A stretch of DNA of 33,593 nt, taken from assembly GCA_018401735.1 (NCBI GenBank), contig JAGYKI010000029.1, forward strand, positions 1-33,593, written 5' to 3'. Every line of letters starts with the position of its first letter. Position 1 is the stretch's first letter. The translations under genes and the position numbers were made by a program. Origin of the DNA: Schleiferiaceae bacterium (lineage in GTDB: Bacteria; Bacteroidota; Bacteroidia; Flavobacteriales; Schleiferiaceae). Shown piece by piece: positions 16,358 to 25,720 of this stretch. Below the pieces are notes generated by a model. That model did no database searches and was not told the origin of the DNA. It worked only from the letters and a program-made list of their open reading frames with translations.

Positions 16358-17041
16358 TTACAGATTAATATAGCAGTTAGTCACAATATGCAAAGCATTG
16401 GGGCTTTGAGGATTGCGTAACCTGAATTCTCCTCCAAGTTCCACTTTAAAGGTTTTAGATATTTGCCAGCCTAAGCTAGCAGCAAAACGATTTTCCACTA
16501 GAAGGTAATCCTCCCCTATTGACATTACTAGTTCGTCTGAACTTAAAAAATAAAGCTCCCCTACATCGAGCTTTTCACCTTGCAAGGGAATATCGCCACT
16601 AAATCGGTAGCGCAAACGGCCTTCATTAATAGTAGGACGAAAGCGCATCTCAGTGATAAAGCGATGCGCCAAACGCCATGCCTGCGCATAACTTTGAAAA
16701 CTATAGAAAGCACTAAGCCGGTGTTCAAAACCACTTTCTAGCTCTAAAGGATTGGTTTTACGATACATATAACCTCCTGTAAGTTTTGCCCCTCTTAAAA
16801 ATCGGTAGCTTAAGTAGCCGCGAAAATCTATTCGCTCCACATTAGGGCTTTCCTCTAAGGGGTCAGTGTTTTCAAAAAACTGCAAGCCCATCACTTGGAG
16901 GTTATAAGTCCAACGCGGGCTAAGTTTGGCGGTAAAGGATAGCTTCGGCTCCCATTTTAAATCAAGGCTAGAACCACTTTGTCCCTGCAGATTAAAGGAG
17001 GCTATGAGGCATAGCGCTAATAATAACTTAGTAGGTGACAT
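16358..17041 (-). CDS. DUF2490-type outer-membrane protein
   Basis: 227 residues with a signal peptide (about 1-20, ending NLQGQ) followed by alternating strands such as LSPRWTYNLQVMGLQFF, FRGYLSYRFLRGAKLTGGYMYR, FEHRLSAFYSFQSY, LAHRFITEMRF and NRFAASLGWQISKTFKVELGGEFRLR. The pattern matches the DUF2490 family of predicted outer-membrane barrels found across Bacteroidota; function unknown. ATG start at 17039-17041, inside the end of the preceding gene (14-bp overlap), so the two are co-expressed. The gene ends about 40 bp from the tRNA terminator. Confidence 0.72.
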   Translation of the reverse strand: MSPTKLLLALCLIASFNLQGQSGSSLDLKWEPKLSFTAKLSPRWTYNLQVMGLQFFENTDPLEESPNVERIDFRGYLSYRFLRGAKLTGGYMYRKTNPLELESGFEHRLSAFYSFQSYAQAWRLAHRFITEMRFRPTINEGRLRYRFSGDIPLQGEKLDVGELYFLSSDELVMSIGEDYLLVENRFAASLGWQISKTFKVELGGEFRLRNPQSPNALHIVTNCYINL

Positions 17042-17621
17042 TGTCGCTGCTTCTCTTCACAATTTGGGCGGTAGAAATAAGCACTCCCTCTGCACTAAAA
17101 AGGAACTCATAAGCTCCGAAGTGCTGCTCATCTTCCCCCTCAACCTTGGCTTCAATTTCGTAGCGCATATTGAGGTGGTCGGTTTCACCCAGCTTAATGG
17201 CTTCTAACACTTGCTTGGTATTAGGTCCGCTAAATTGCTTTTGTACTTTAGTTAAAACAAACTTTTCAAACTGCTCTTCAAAGTAATCCTCTATCTTTTC
17301 ATTTAAATCTTCCGGTAGCTCTTCAAAACTGACTAATTCCTCTACATCCATTAACTGGCCGTCAGCATAAAACTCTATGCTAAACTTGCGACCTCCGGCG
17401 CGCAGTTTTATTTCATAAGACTGTTGTGCGCCATCCGATTCTAGATAGTAGCGTTTATTTTTGGCCGCCGGAAAAACCTCATTCACCAAAATGATTAATG
17501 AATCTGGTAATTCACTGGCCTTTACAGATTTTTCAAATTCACGCTTTTCTGTTTGAGCCTGAAGAGCGCCAGACAAAACTGCGGTGCTGAATAATATTGT
17601 GAAAATTACTTTTTGAAACAT
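17028..17621 (-). CDS. Secreted PepSY-like protein
   Basis: 197 residues with a signal peptide (about 1-22, ending GALQAQ). The mature part has two stretches that resemble PepSY-like domains: KASELPDSLIILVNEVFPAAKNKRYY-type start, then SYEIKLRAGGRKFSIEFYADGQLMDVEE (about 68-95), and a second acidic helical and strand region ending FLFSAEGVLISTAQIV. Such domains are periplasmic and thought to inhibit or regulate partner proteins; none is proven here. Its end overlaps the DUF2490 gene by 14 bp, so the two likely form one envelope-related unit. The family call is moderate because the motif is short. Confidence 0.6.
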   Translation of the reverse strand: MFQKVIFTILFSTAVLSGALQAQTEKREFEKSVKASELPDSLIILVNEVFPAAKNKRYYLESDGAQQSYEIKLRAGGRKFSIEFYADGQLMDVEELVSFEELPEDLNEKIEDYFEEQFEKFVLTKVQKQFSGPNTKQVLEAIKLGETDHLNMRYEIEAKVEGEDEQHFGAYEFLFSAEGVLISTAQIVKRSSDNVTY

Positions 17622-18007
17622 GATGGCTTTAAAATATCTATAATTTTTGTATTAAACCAGCACCTTAGCTTTTTGCGGTTGTAAAAAAGACCTATTGGGC
17701 GGGTAAAATTAGGACTTATGAGGAAATATAGTAGCATGAGCAAACTCGCTGTCTAGCTTTTCACAAGTAATCGGCCTAAAATTATAGTCTTAGGTTTTCA
17801 ACAAATGGAAAAAACAAATCTCGCGTCTGTATAAATTTCCAGACTTGTCTAAAATGGGTATCTATTGCCCAGTTTATAACTGTCTTTTCGAAGAATATCA
17901 CTTTCGAACCCTTATTGTTAGCATTCGTTTATCCCTTCCCTCTTAAATTCACCTTTTCTTCTTGAAAATAGTCTCGGAAGAGGATTTTTCTTAATTACTT
18001 TTACCGC
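17622..18007. other. Gene-free stretch between divergent genes
   Basis: 386 bp between the PepSY-like gene (minus) and the DEAD-box helicase gene (plus). I see no reading frame, hairpin terminator or good TAnnTTTG box. Presumably it holds both promoters and a long 5' leader, which is common before cold-regulated helicase genes. Confidence 0.5.
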
Positions 18008-19372
18008 ATGAATACTTTCGAAGATCTAAAGATCAAAAAGCAATTGCTTAAAGCCCTCAATGATTTAGGCTATGAGCATCAAACTCCCATTCAGCAGGCC
18101 TCCTATTCGCCCATTTTAGCGGGCGCCGATTTTGTGGGTATTGCCCAAACCGGAACGGGAAAAACCTTTGCTTATGTGCTGCCTATTTTGCAAGATCTAA
18201 AGTATTCCGACCAGCCTCATCCGCGCGTATTGATTATGGCGCCAACCCGTGAACTGGTGATCCAGATTGTAGAGCAGATTGAAAAATTAAGTCCCTACAT
18301 TAATTTACGGGTACTGGGCGTTTTCGGAGGTAGCAATAATATCAAACCGCAAAAGCTAGCGGTACTAGAAGGCCAGGATATAATAGTTGGCACCCCACGT
18401 AGACTTTATGATCTTTTTCTGTCGAACGCCTTACGCTTAAAATCGATCAAAAAACTGGTGATTGACGAAGTGGACATTATGCTCGATTTTGGCTATCGCA
18501 CACAGTTGAAAAACATCTTCGAACACCTGCCTACCAAAAGGCAAAATATACTTTTTTCGGCCACGATGACGAGTTATGTGGATGAATTAATTGATGACTT
18601 TCTGGTTAATCCGGTAAAGAAAACTATCTCAATTAGTGGTACTCCGCTGGATAGTATTCGTCAAGAAGCGTATGCCGCCCCAAACTTTTATACCAAGGCC
18701 AATTTATTAAAACACATTTTGCAAGATGAGGAGGAGTTTAGCAAAGTATTAGTCTTTGTAGGCTCCAAATCAGATGCCGATAGACTTTTTGAACTTTTAA
18801 GTGAGGAGGCCAAAGACTTTGCACTTATTCATGCCGGTAAAGAGCAAAATTATCGGACAAAATCAATCGAGGGTTTTGTCGATGGCAGCAGCAGAGTTTT
18901 AATTGCTACCGATGTAATAGCGCGTGGTATCGACATTGAAAAAATTAGCGCGGTAATTAGTTTCAATACCCCTTTCTATCCCGAAAACTACATACACCGT
19001 ATCGGTAGAACGGGACGTGCAGGCGAATCGGGAAGAGCGATTCTCTTTTTTAGTGAAAAGGAAATTGCACAAAAAGACGCGATTGAAAGCTTGATGAATC
19101 AGGAGATTCCATTAACACCTTTCCCCGAAGAGGTACAAGTTAGTACTCAGCTTACGCCCGATGAAAAAACAAACCCGGTACAACAATTAGAGCCAGAAGA
19201 CACTAAGAAAAGAGTGAAAGGCGGTGCCTCTTTTCACGAAAAGGCAGCGAAAAACAGCAAAGCAAAAGAGAAGAAGAAGAGCTATAAAACGGCAATGAAG
19301 GAGAAGTTTAAAAAACCGATTGGCAAAGGGGATAAGATTCAAAACCGCAAAAAGAAGAATCGAAAGAAATAA
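18008..19372 (+). CDS. DEAD-box family ATP-dependent RNA helicase
   Basis: A 454-residue cytoplasmic RNA helicase, probably acting in ribosome assembly or RNA turnover. Motifs in order: the Q-motif region (GYEHQTPIQ, about 18-26), motif I AQTGTGKT (46-53, Lys52), Ia PTRELV, GG, motif Ib VGTPRRL, motif II DEVD instead of DEAD, motif III SAT, motif V ATDVIARGIDI and motif VI HRIGRTGRAG. The C-terminal tail from about residue 400 is very rich in lysine (EKKKSYKTAMKEKFKK, NRKKKNRKK), a likely RNA-binding extension. The gene stands alone between a 386-bp leader region and a strong terminator. The last Asp of motif II is kept, so ATPase activity is expected. Confidence 0.95.
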   Translation: MNTFEDLKIKKQLLKALNDLGYEHQTPIQQASYSPILAGADFVGIAQTGTGKTFAYVLPILQDLKYSDQPHPRVLIMAPTRELVIQIVEQIEKLSPYINLRVLGVFGGSNNIKPQKLAVLEGQDIIVGTPRRLYDLFLSNALRLKSIKKLVIDEVDIMLDFGYRTQLKNIFEHLPTKRQNILFSATMTSYVDELIDDFLVNPVKKTISISGTPLDSIRQEAYAAPNFYTKANLLKHILQDEEEFSKVLVFVGSKSDADRLFELLSEEAKDFALIHAGKEQNYRTKSIEGFVDGSSRVLIATDVIARGIDIEKISAVISFNTPFYPENYIHRIGRTGRAGESGRAILFFSEKEIAQKDAIESLMNQEIPLTPFPEEVQVSTQLTPDEKTNPVQQLEPEDTKKRVKGGASFHEKAAKNSKAKEKKKSYKTAMKEKFKKPIGKGDKIQNRKKKNRKK

Positions 19373-19450
19373 TAGTCAGTTATTTAAGTACTCGAAGATT
19401 CTAGAATTTCACATTTAAACCCAATAATTATTTACGTACTACAAATTAAT

Positions 19451-19490
19451 AGCCCTTGCGTGATACCAGCTTGCAAGGGCTTTTTTTTTT
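19451..19490 (+). terminator. Intrinsic terminator after the helicase gene
   Basis: AGCCCTTGC (19451-19459) pairs perfectly with GCAAGGGCT (19473-19481), followed by a run of ten T ending at 19490. Confidence 0.9.
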
Positions 19491-19634
19491 GCAACAATCC
19501 TTTGGGTTTTAGACAACCTTTTGATAGATGAAGTGTCCATATTTTACACGGAAAGTTTTAACATGCTTCGCTAGCTAGTTAGGGCTTTCTCTGTTATAAA
19601 CTTAGGCCTAATTTTAAAATTCAAAATTTAGATT

Positions 19635-22106
19635 ATGACCCGATTCGCATACTTTCTCCTTATTCTTAGCTCTTTATCGCTTTCTGCTCAAACTGCTTTA
19701 ATGCGAGAAAAAGCTTCGCGACTTGATTATGAAATGAATAGTAATGGCGACATCGCTTTAAAATATACCATTTGGACAAACACGGCCTCGGACTTTTTCT
19801 TTTTTAATTCCTCCCCTACTAGCACCGTCGACTTGGTTGCCCCATCGCTATCTTTTACTAGGTCTCTTACTTTCGATACTATTAGTTCGCGTTTTATTTA
19901 CCTTGACACTTGTAGAGAGGACATTATTGAAATGGTTTTTCGTTCTAATTTCTTTGACCCCACTCCTTATATGAACGGCGGCTCTCCGGTGGACTTCGAG
20001 GTGGGCATGCTAAACTTCTTGCGTGATCAAGCTGATAATATGAACAGCCAGAGTAATTTAAATGCTAAGCTTCGCTTATATCCGCATCAAGATATAAATG
20101 GACAATGGGTATTCGATAGTAGCGGTACCATCAATAGTCCGCTTGAACGACCTTTGGCTTATCCGCGCATCGGAAAAAGAACTACCCTACCTCTTGGTGC
20201 ACAAAGCTTAGGGCCCGGAGTAGATTCAGTAAAAGTATTTCGCCGACCATGGGAACCAGGCATTAACTTTAAATCTGGCTACAATTATTTTTATCCCTTC
20301 CCTGATACAGACGAAAGTCCACTAAATGGAAATAATTCATTTTCCATCCCGCAAAGGAGCTTTAGTTTTGAAGTGAATACCAGCGCAAACCTTCCCTATC
20401 TCCCCTTTGAATGCGTCTTTCCATTGCGCTATGAATATTATTCAGCCCACGGGAAATTTGCCGAAAGCAATGTTTATGGATACGCCGCCTTTTATACTGC
20501 AGCAGGTATAAGTGATGCCGTGGCCAGCTTTAATGCCAATGGGCAATTCGCGCCAATCGCTGGAAAAGTTACGCAGGACACAGTGGAAGTTTGGCTAGGT
20601 GATACTTTGCAAATTGACCTCTTTGCCTTAAAAAATGGCGACAATTTAAACTGGTCGCTCGACTTTAATGGTATTAGTCCGGGCTTTAAACCTGCTAATG
20701 CAAATAATTGGCAAAGCGGGGTTTTTAGTTCACTCAATGCCAATGGATCTTTCAATGCGGTGGGGCAATCGCAAGCGCGTTTTACTTGGGTGCCCGGTTT
20801 GAATAATTACTTTCAAGGGCCTAAAAATTTTAAATTAATCTTCAATTTAGGTCAGGGTACTTGCAGTACTATAAAAGAGAAAACGCTAGAGCTCAATGTG
20901 CGGTTAAAGATACCTCTGCAAATACTCTCTAGTTACGGAACCCATTTAGAAGATACACTATCTATCTGTAACAACGATTTTAGTGCAGTTAGTTTATTCG
21001 TGCCTTGGTGGGATGATACAACATCTTTCTATTGGTCACCTGGCTATATTTTTGGTGGGAGGGACTCAGCCTATTATCCATGGCCTTACTTTGATACCTT
21101 AGCTACCGGTTATGTTTATATCCGCCGCTTTAGCGACGATAAAGCCCTAGATTCTGTCTTTATTAAAAAACTGGTTTGGCCCGACACTTTAGTAAGTTTA
21201 GATGTAAAAAATAACTGGATTCATTTGCCTGATAGCATTAAAGAAAATCGCTCTTGGTATTTCAATAATCTTGCTGTTGACTATGCAAATTATGATAGTC
21301 TACCCGTTCTCGGTTCTGGTCATTACCGTTCTTGGTATTATCAAGATGACTTTTGTTCGACTCCCACCGATAGCATCTGGCTTGAGGATAGATTTTTAGC
21401 AGCAAATTTTGACCATCGTGATAGTCTGTATCAGTATACCACTCTTTTGTGGGGCAACGATAGCATATTTAGGTTGAGTTTTGAGGACCCTGTTTCCTCT
21501 ATTTACCTGAAAGAAATCAATTTATTAGAAGTGCAAAATAAAGGCGACAAAGCTCGAAGTTTAAAATACAGTTTTGGCGATACAAACGGAGTAATATTGG
21601 AAGACAGCTTAATTATTAGTCCTAGTCTCACTAGTCGCTTTCAACAAATCCCAATAGAATTTGCCATAGCCGCCCAAACAACCTACTATTTAGAAATCCA
21701 GCTTGCAGAAGACCTAAGAGTGGGAGCTTACCGAAATATCAACTTTCCCCAAGAAATTAGAGTCAGTAGACCCATGGACTTCCTCAGTTTTGAAAAAGGT
21801 AAAGGTAGCGGGCCACTCCTTCCCGACTCCCGTCCTTTTGGAATAGGTATGGTCTTCGACAATTTTGTAAATCGTCCTGAATTAAGCGGCCCTGGCTGGA
21901 GTGTGTATCCCAATCCCGCTCTGGATTACCTTAGGGTAGATGGGATAAGCGAAAAGTCTACGCCCTTTAGCATTACTGATTTACAGGGAAGAACGCTTAG
22001 ACAAGGGCACTTAAACGCTAGTCGACGCATTCAATTAGCAGGACTACCAATAGGAACCTATTTAGTAGAAATTGAAAACGAGCACAAGATTTTTATCGTG
22101 AAATAA
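19635..22106 (+). CDS. Large T9SS-sorted surface protein, unknown function
   Basis: 823 residues with a signal peptide (about 1-18, ending LSLSAQ) and a C-terminal type A sorting domain (VYPNPALDYLRVDG, SITDLQGRTLRQG, LPIGTYLVEIENEHKIFIVK; about 757-823), so it is exported by type IX secretion and displayed or released. The body is rich in Asp, Asn, Ser and aromatic residues, with beta-rich segments and no domain I can name; one stretch (about 315-425: VWLGDTLQIDLFALKNGD, FTWVPG) resembles an immunoglobulin/cadherin-like fold seen in adhesins. It is monocistronic, with 144 bp between the helicase terminator and its ATG. No enzyme motif is visible. An adhesin or structural surface protein is the simplest guess. 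Confidence 0.78.
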   Translation: MTRFAYFLLILSSLSLSAQTALMREKASRLDYEMNSNGDIALKYTIWTNTASDFFFFNSSPTSTVDLVAPSLSFTRSLTFDTISSRFIYLDTCREDIIEMVFRSNFFDPTPYMNGGSPVDFEVGMLNFLRDQADNMNSQSNLNAKLRLYPHQDINGQWVFDSSGTINSPLERPLAYPRIGKRTTLPLGAQSLGPGVDSVKVFRRPWEPGINFKSGYNYFYPFPDTDESPLNGNNSFSIPQRSFSFEVNTSANLPYLPFECVFPLRYEYYSAHGKFAESNVYGYAAFYTAAGISDAVASFNANGQFAPIAGKVTQDTVEVWLGDTLQIDLFALKNGDNLNWSLDFNGISPGFKPANANNWQSGVFSSLNANGSFNAVGQSQARFTWVPGLNNYFQGPKNFKLIFNLGQGTCSTIKEKTLELNVRLKIPLQILSSYGTHLEDTLSICNNDFSAVSLFVPWWDDTTSFYWSPGYIFGGRDSAYYPWPYFDTLATGYVYIRRFSDDKALDSVFIKKLVWPDTLVSLDVKNNWIHLPDSIKENRSWYFNNLAVDYANYDSLPVLGSGHYRSWYYQDDFCSTPTDSIWLEDRFLAANFDHRDSLYQYTTLLWGNDSIFRLSFEDPVSSIYLKEINLLEVQNKGDKARSLKYSFGDTNGVILEDSLIISPSLTSRFQQIPIEFAIAAQTTYYLEIQLAEDLRVGAYRNINFPQEIRVSRPMDFLSFEKGKGSGPLLPDSRPFGIGMVFDNFVNRPELSGPGWSVYPNPALDYLRVDGISEKSTPFSITDLQGRTLRQGHLNASRRIQLAGLPIGTYLVEIENEHKIFIVK

Positions 22107-22174
22107 TAAAGTTCAAAATCGGTAAAATTTTTTTTCAAGTCAAATGACGAACTTTGATGAAAATTAAAAATCAA

Positions 22175-22594
22175 ATGTCTCAAATATCCCCTTTTCATCT
22201 CGCCATTCCTGTTAAAGAACTCCAAGAAACCCGTGCCTTTTATGCTGATATTCTCGGCTTTAAAGAAGGGCGTAGTTCCGATCATTGGGTTGATTTAGAT
22301 TTCTTTGGGCATCAGTTGGTTTTGCATCTCAGCGAAAGCGCGAGCGAAAATGTTAGTAATCCCGTAGATGGTAAAAACGTGCCGGTGCCGCATTTTGGAG
22401 TGGTTTTGGAATGGCAGCAATGGCATGACTTCCGCGATTTGTGCATTGAAAAGAAAATTGAGTTTGTAATTGAACCCTACATCCGCTTTGCGGGCCAAGT
22501 GGGCGAACAGGCGACTATGTTTTTCCTCGACCCCAGTGGCAATGCTTTAGAATTTAAAGCTTTTAAGGATCCGTCCCAGCTTTTCGCCTCCTAG
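22175..22594 (+). CDS. VOC (glyoxalase/dioxygenase superfamily) protein
   Basis: About 139 residues with the paired beta-alpha-beta units of the vicinal oxygen chelate fold. The first has [23 protein letters not shown]; the second has [18 protein letters not shown] and ends [15 protein letters not shown]. Candidate metal ligands are the His near the start (FHLAI), the His in PVPHFG and the Glu in LEFKAF, the usual VOC pattern. It is cytoplasmic. The substrate cannot be read from sequence; glyoxalase-like, dioxygenase-like or resistance-type activity are all possible. I chose the ATG at 22175 because the protein then begins [11 protein letters not shown], right at the fold; an ATG at 22157 would add six residues. 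Confidence 0.85.
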   Translation: MSQISPFHLAIPVKELQETRAFYADILGFKEGRSSDHWVDLDFFGHQLVLHLSESASENVSNPVDGKNVPVPHFGVVLEWQQWHDFRDLCIEKKIEFVIEPYIRFAGQVGEQATMFFLDPSGNALEFKAFKDPSQLFAS

Positions 22595-22714
22595 AAAATC
22601 AATAAAGCGGTATAATCTGATTTCCAAAAGCGACAGTAGCCTCAAAAAAAAATCCAATTTCCTCTTCTCCCAGTAATCCCTCTTTCTACAGCATTAGAAT
22701 TACTTTCCAAACAC

Positions 22715-23734
22715 TTACTGCGTTTTCACCCACCGAATGTATTTGTCCCGATTGATATTGTGCTCACGCAAACTGCTAGCGAAGGAGTGGTAACCGGGCT
22801 TTTCGGGGTTGGCACACATGAAAATATAACGATGTTGCTCGGCATTTAAAACCGCATCAATGGCTTGGGCATTAGGTATGCGAATGGGGCCAGGCGGTAA
22901 GCCTTTATAGAGATAGGTATTATAAGGTGAATCGTATTCCAAGTCGCGAAAAAGTACCCGACGAATGACTCTATCGGGGAATTCCTGCTGAATCGCATAA
23001 ATAACCGTGGGGTCGCTCTGCAACTTAATGCCACGCTTAATACGGTTTAAATATAAGCCTGCAACCGTAGGCATTTCATCGGCTTTGGCGGTTTCTGCTT
23101 CCACAATACTGGCCAGACTTACCACTTCTTGTTCACTTAAACCCAAACGCTTTAATGCGGCTTCGCGTGATGCCCAAAACTTTTCATTCTCTTTAATCAT
23201 GCGCTCTAAGGTCGCTTGCGCAGATGTATTCCAATAAAGCTGATAGGTATTAGGCCTAAATATTCCTAAAACTGTGCGTGGTGATAAATCGTAATCCGCT
23301 AAAGCTTCCTCTGAATTAAAAAGAGCCAAAAATGAATCCGCTGGAGCCTCCAATTGCGCTCCAAAAAATTCAGCCAAATCGCGTTTGTACTTAATATTGT
23401 TAAGAATAACACTAATAGCTGCCTGCTTGCCCGCTCGTAAATGGTTCACCAACTGATTGTTGCTCCACTTATTCTCAATTTTATAACGCCCTGGACGAAT
23501 CCTGTACCAATAAGACTTACGTTGGGCTACCCAAATAAAGGAAGCTGTGTCTTTCAAAAAAGGACTGAGACTATCTAAGAGCTGATCTGGGGAAGCACCA
23601 GTGGGAATGTAAAGGAAGACTTCATCTTGCTCCAGCTCCACATTTACATCAAAAATCTTCTGGTAATATTCGTAGCTTAAAAAAGCGCTTAAGAGCAAAA
23701 TTGCCGTGACAATTAGGAATACTTTCTTCTTCAA
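22715..23734 (-). CDS. mltG: Endolytic murein transglycosylase
   Basis: A 339-residue membrane-bound lytic transglycosylase that cuts nascent glycan strands and so sets their length. It has one N-terminal membrane helix (about 4-21), a LysM-like region, and the YceG core with SIVEAET carrying the catalytic Glu212, then LYLNRIKRGIKLQSDPTVIY, YNTYLYKGLPPGPIRIPN and the C-terminal YHSFASSLREHN. Length is normal. The start codon is TTG (23732-23734), directly after the TAA of the cytochrome gene and in the same frame; no ATG is available near the helix. This makes it the last gene of the dapF - GNAT - cytochrome - mltG run, probably translated by re-initiation. Confidence 0.95.
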   Translation of the reverse strand: MKKKVFLIVTAILLLSAFLSYEYYQKIFDVNVELEQDEVFLYIPTGASPDQLLDSLSPFLKDTASFIWVAQRKSYWYRIRPGRYKIENKWSNNQLVNHLRAGKQAAISVILNNIKYKRDLAEFFGAQLEAPADSFLALFNSEEALADYDLSPRTVLGIFRPNTYQLYWNTSAQATLERMIKENEKFWASREAALKRLGLSEQEVVSLASIVEAETAKADEMPTVAGLYLNRIKRGIKLQSDPTVIYAIQQEFPDRVIRRVLFRDLEYDSPYNTYLYKGLPPGPIRIPNAQAIDAVLNAEQHRYIFMCANPEKPGYHSFASSLREHNINRDKYIRWVKTQ

Positions 23735-25717
23735 TTAAAAACGAGTATTAAGCAAAGCTTGCGCCTGCTGATTCTTTGGGTTGATGCGCACCACTTCTTC
23801 TAAAGCAGATTGTAGAACGCCTTCTTCTCCTTTTTGCAGCGCTAAGTTAGCCCAGTTTAACCAAGCCAATTCATAATCTGGATAATATTTTATCGCTCGC
23901 TGAAGGTAAAACTCCGCTTTGGCCAAATTTCCTTCCCGTAGATACAAATAAGCCAAATTATTAAGAGCTTCTTGGTGGCGGTCGTAGCCTGATAGGATTT
24001 TAAGGAACCCTTCTTCCGCCTGCCTTATTTTGCCTTGCTTAAACCAAGTAAGAGATAGCTTATTCTGGAAGTCTAATTCAAAGCTCGCAAGTTTTACCGC
24101 ACGCTGGTAAAAAGCTTCCGCCCGCTCTAAGTTCTTAGCGGCATCGTAAGCCTGACCAATGCGATAAGCCGTCCAAGCATCCTGATTTTCAAAACTTGCT
24201 GCATTTAAATTTAGCAAGACATTTTCCGCACCTTGCGCATCTACATAAGTGGCTAAAGCAGGTAGATTGTTTTTAAGAAAATAAAAGTAGGACCATAAAT
24301 AAGCGGCTTCTTTAAGACTACCATGCGTTTTAGTTATGAAATACTCCGCGCTATCTAAATATTGTTTTTGGGCGCTAAAACGCTCATATTGCTGTAGATA
24401 AGCCAAAGCTTTAGTACGATTCGAAGGCTGTTTGGCATTAATAGCTTCTAAGGCTAAAAAGCGCTTCCCTTCTTTTTCAGTCCCCACCAGTTTATTATAA
24501 AGCGCTTGGGGCCGGCGGATAAAATGATCGTGCACCGTAACATGAGGAATGTCGGTACTGCTGGAAGGCGGCATGTGGCAAGCCACGCAATTATAAGCCT
24601 GGGCAATGAGATCTTTTGGTGGAGCGCTACAACTAAAATTAGGGGCTTCGCCGTGGCAAGATTGACATTGCTTGTTGAAATTAAGGAGATTGGTTTCCTT
24701 AATCGAGAAGTGGGGATTATGGCAAGAAGTACAACTAAAGGTCTCAGGATTAGAAATATAGCATTTACTTAATTTAAAACGATCGGCATGGGAAGCCATA
24801 ATAAAATCGTCGGCATTGCCTTCGTAGCGTGGCAAGAAAACCGCCATTACTTCTTCCAAACGCATGCCCGGTTTGAAATCGTAAAAGCTCTTCCCTTCGT
24901 TTAGAACCGCATTGCCTTGCAGGTGACAACGTTGGCAAATTTCAAATTGCAATTGCGTGGAAAGTCGTTTGGGGTTTACGATGGTACGATCCGCTTCTCG
25001 GGCTGTATCGGTAATATTGCCCGCCATAATTTTTTTAAAGTGCAATTCTCCAGGGCCATGGCAACGTTCGCAATTAATACCTTGATCGATTTGCGAAAAC
25101 TTATTCGTGCTGCCCTTGACAAAATTGAGCGGCATTGCATTGTGGCAAGACATACACTCGAGTCCGATGGGACGACTAAAACGAGTATTATTACCCTCTT
25201 CAAAACCCGGTGGGAAATCGAGTTTTCCTTTTTGAGCATACCACGTAAAAGGCGCCTGAAAAAGATAATCTTGATGATGATACAAGTGAGAATTGGTATG
25301 CTGTCCGCTACCAATTACGTAATCAATTCTCTGCCGTAAATTGTGCACGGTATCCTTTCCGCGCAAGCGAAACTCCTGCACATAAAGGCTGTCATTCTGC
25401 CAATAGGGACGATAATAAAGGTCTTGGTATTGATCATAAATAATCGAATCGCCCTCTATCTCTGCAATACTTTTATCACGGGTGGCCGCTCCAAAAGATT
25501 GTCCCATTCCTGTTTTGATGAAGGTTTGATGCACATTGGCATGACAAGTTTTGCAGGTTTCCATGCCGATATAGCCCACCGAATCGGCGTGGTTAAGCCA
25601 ATAAAAGTCCTCTGCTTCCGCTAGATGCGTATTTTTTTCCTCTTTTTTTTTCTCCCGACATTGGGCCAAGGCGAAAATTAAAAGGCTAATAAGTGTTATC
25701 AGAACACCTTTCTTCAT
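23735..25717 (-). CDS. Heptahaem c-type cytochrome with TPR domain, lipoprotein
   Basis: 660 residues. A signal peptide ends in ALAQC (Cys20), so it is probably a lipoprotein outside the inner membrane. Seven CxxCH haem sites are visible, with first cysteines at residues 55, 188, 216, 261, 329, 351 and 377, together with many extra His residues that could be distal ligands. The order recalls the cytochrome c554-like multihaem fold. From about 490 to 655 are tandem tetratricopeptide repeats (AYRIGQAYDAAKNLERAEAFYQ, ALNNLAYLYLREGNLAKAEFYL, AWLNWANLALQKGE), a protein-docking scaffold. An electron-transfer or sensing role is likely, but the partner is unknown. It begins 3 bp after the GNAT gene and abuts mltG. 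Confidence 0.9.
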   Translation of the reverse strand: MKKGVLITLISLLIFALAQCREKKKEEKNTHLAEAEDFYWLNHADSVGYIGMETCKTCHANVHQTFIKTGMGQSFGAATRDKSIAEIEGDSIIYDQYQDLYYRPYWQNDSLYVQEFRLRGKDTVHNLRQRIDYVIGSGQHTNSHLYHHQDYLFQAPFTWYAQKGKLDFPPGFEEGNNTRFSRPIGLECMSCHNAMPLNFVKGSTNKFSQIDQGINCERCHGPGELHFKKIMAGNITDTAREADRTIVNPKRLSTQLQFEICQRCHLQGNAVLNEGKSFYDFKPGMRLEEVMAVFLPRYEGNADDFIMASHADRFKLSKCYISNPETFSCTSCHNPHFSIKETNLLNFNKQCQSCHGEAPNFSCSAPPKDLIAQAYNCVACHMPPSSSTDIPHVTVHDHFIRRPQALYNKLVGTEKEGKRFLALEAINAKQPSNRTKALAYLQQYERFSAQKQYLDSAEYFITKTHGSLKEAAYLWSYFYFLKNNLPALATYVDAQGAENVLLNLNAASFENQDAWTAYRIGQAYDAAKNLERAEAFYQRAVKLASFELDFQNKLSLTWFKQGKIRQAEEGFLKILSGYDRHQEALNNLAYLYLREGNLAKAEFYLQRAIKYYPDYELAWLNWANLALQKGEEGVLQSALEEVVRINPKNQQAQALLNTRF

Positions 25718-25720
25718 GGC

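Noticed and set aside
24976..25314. Minus-strand frame of 112 codons, and plus-strand frames at 24917-25339 and 25343-25624
   Set aside because: All lie inside the multihaem cytochrome gene, whose seven haem motifs prove the coding frame.
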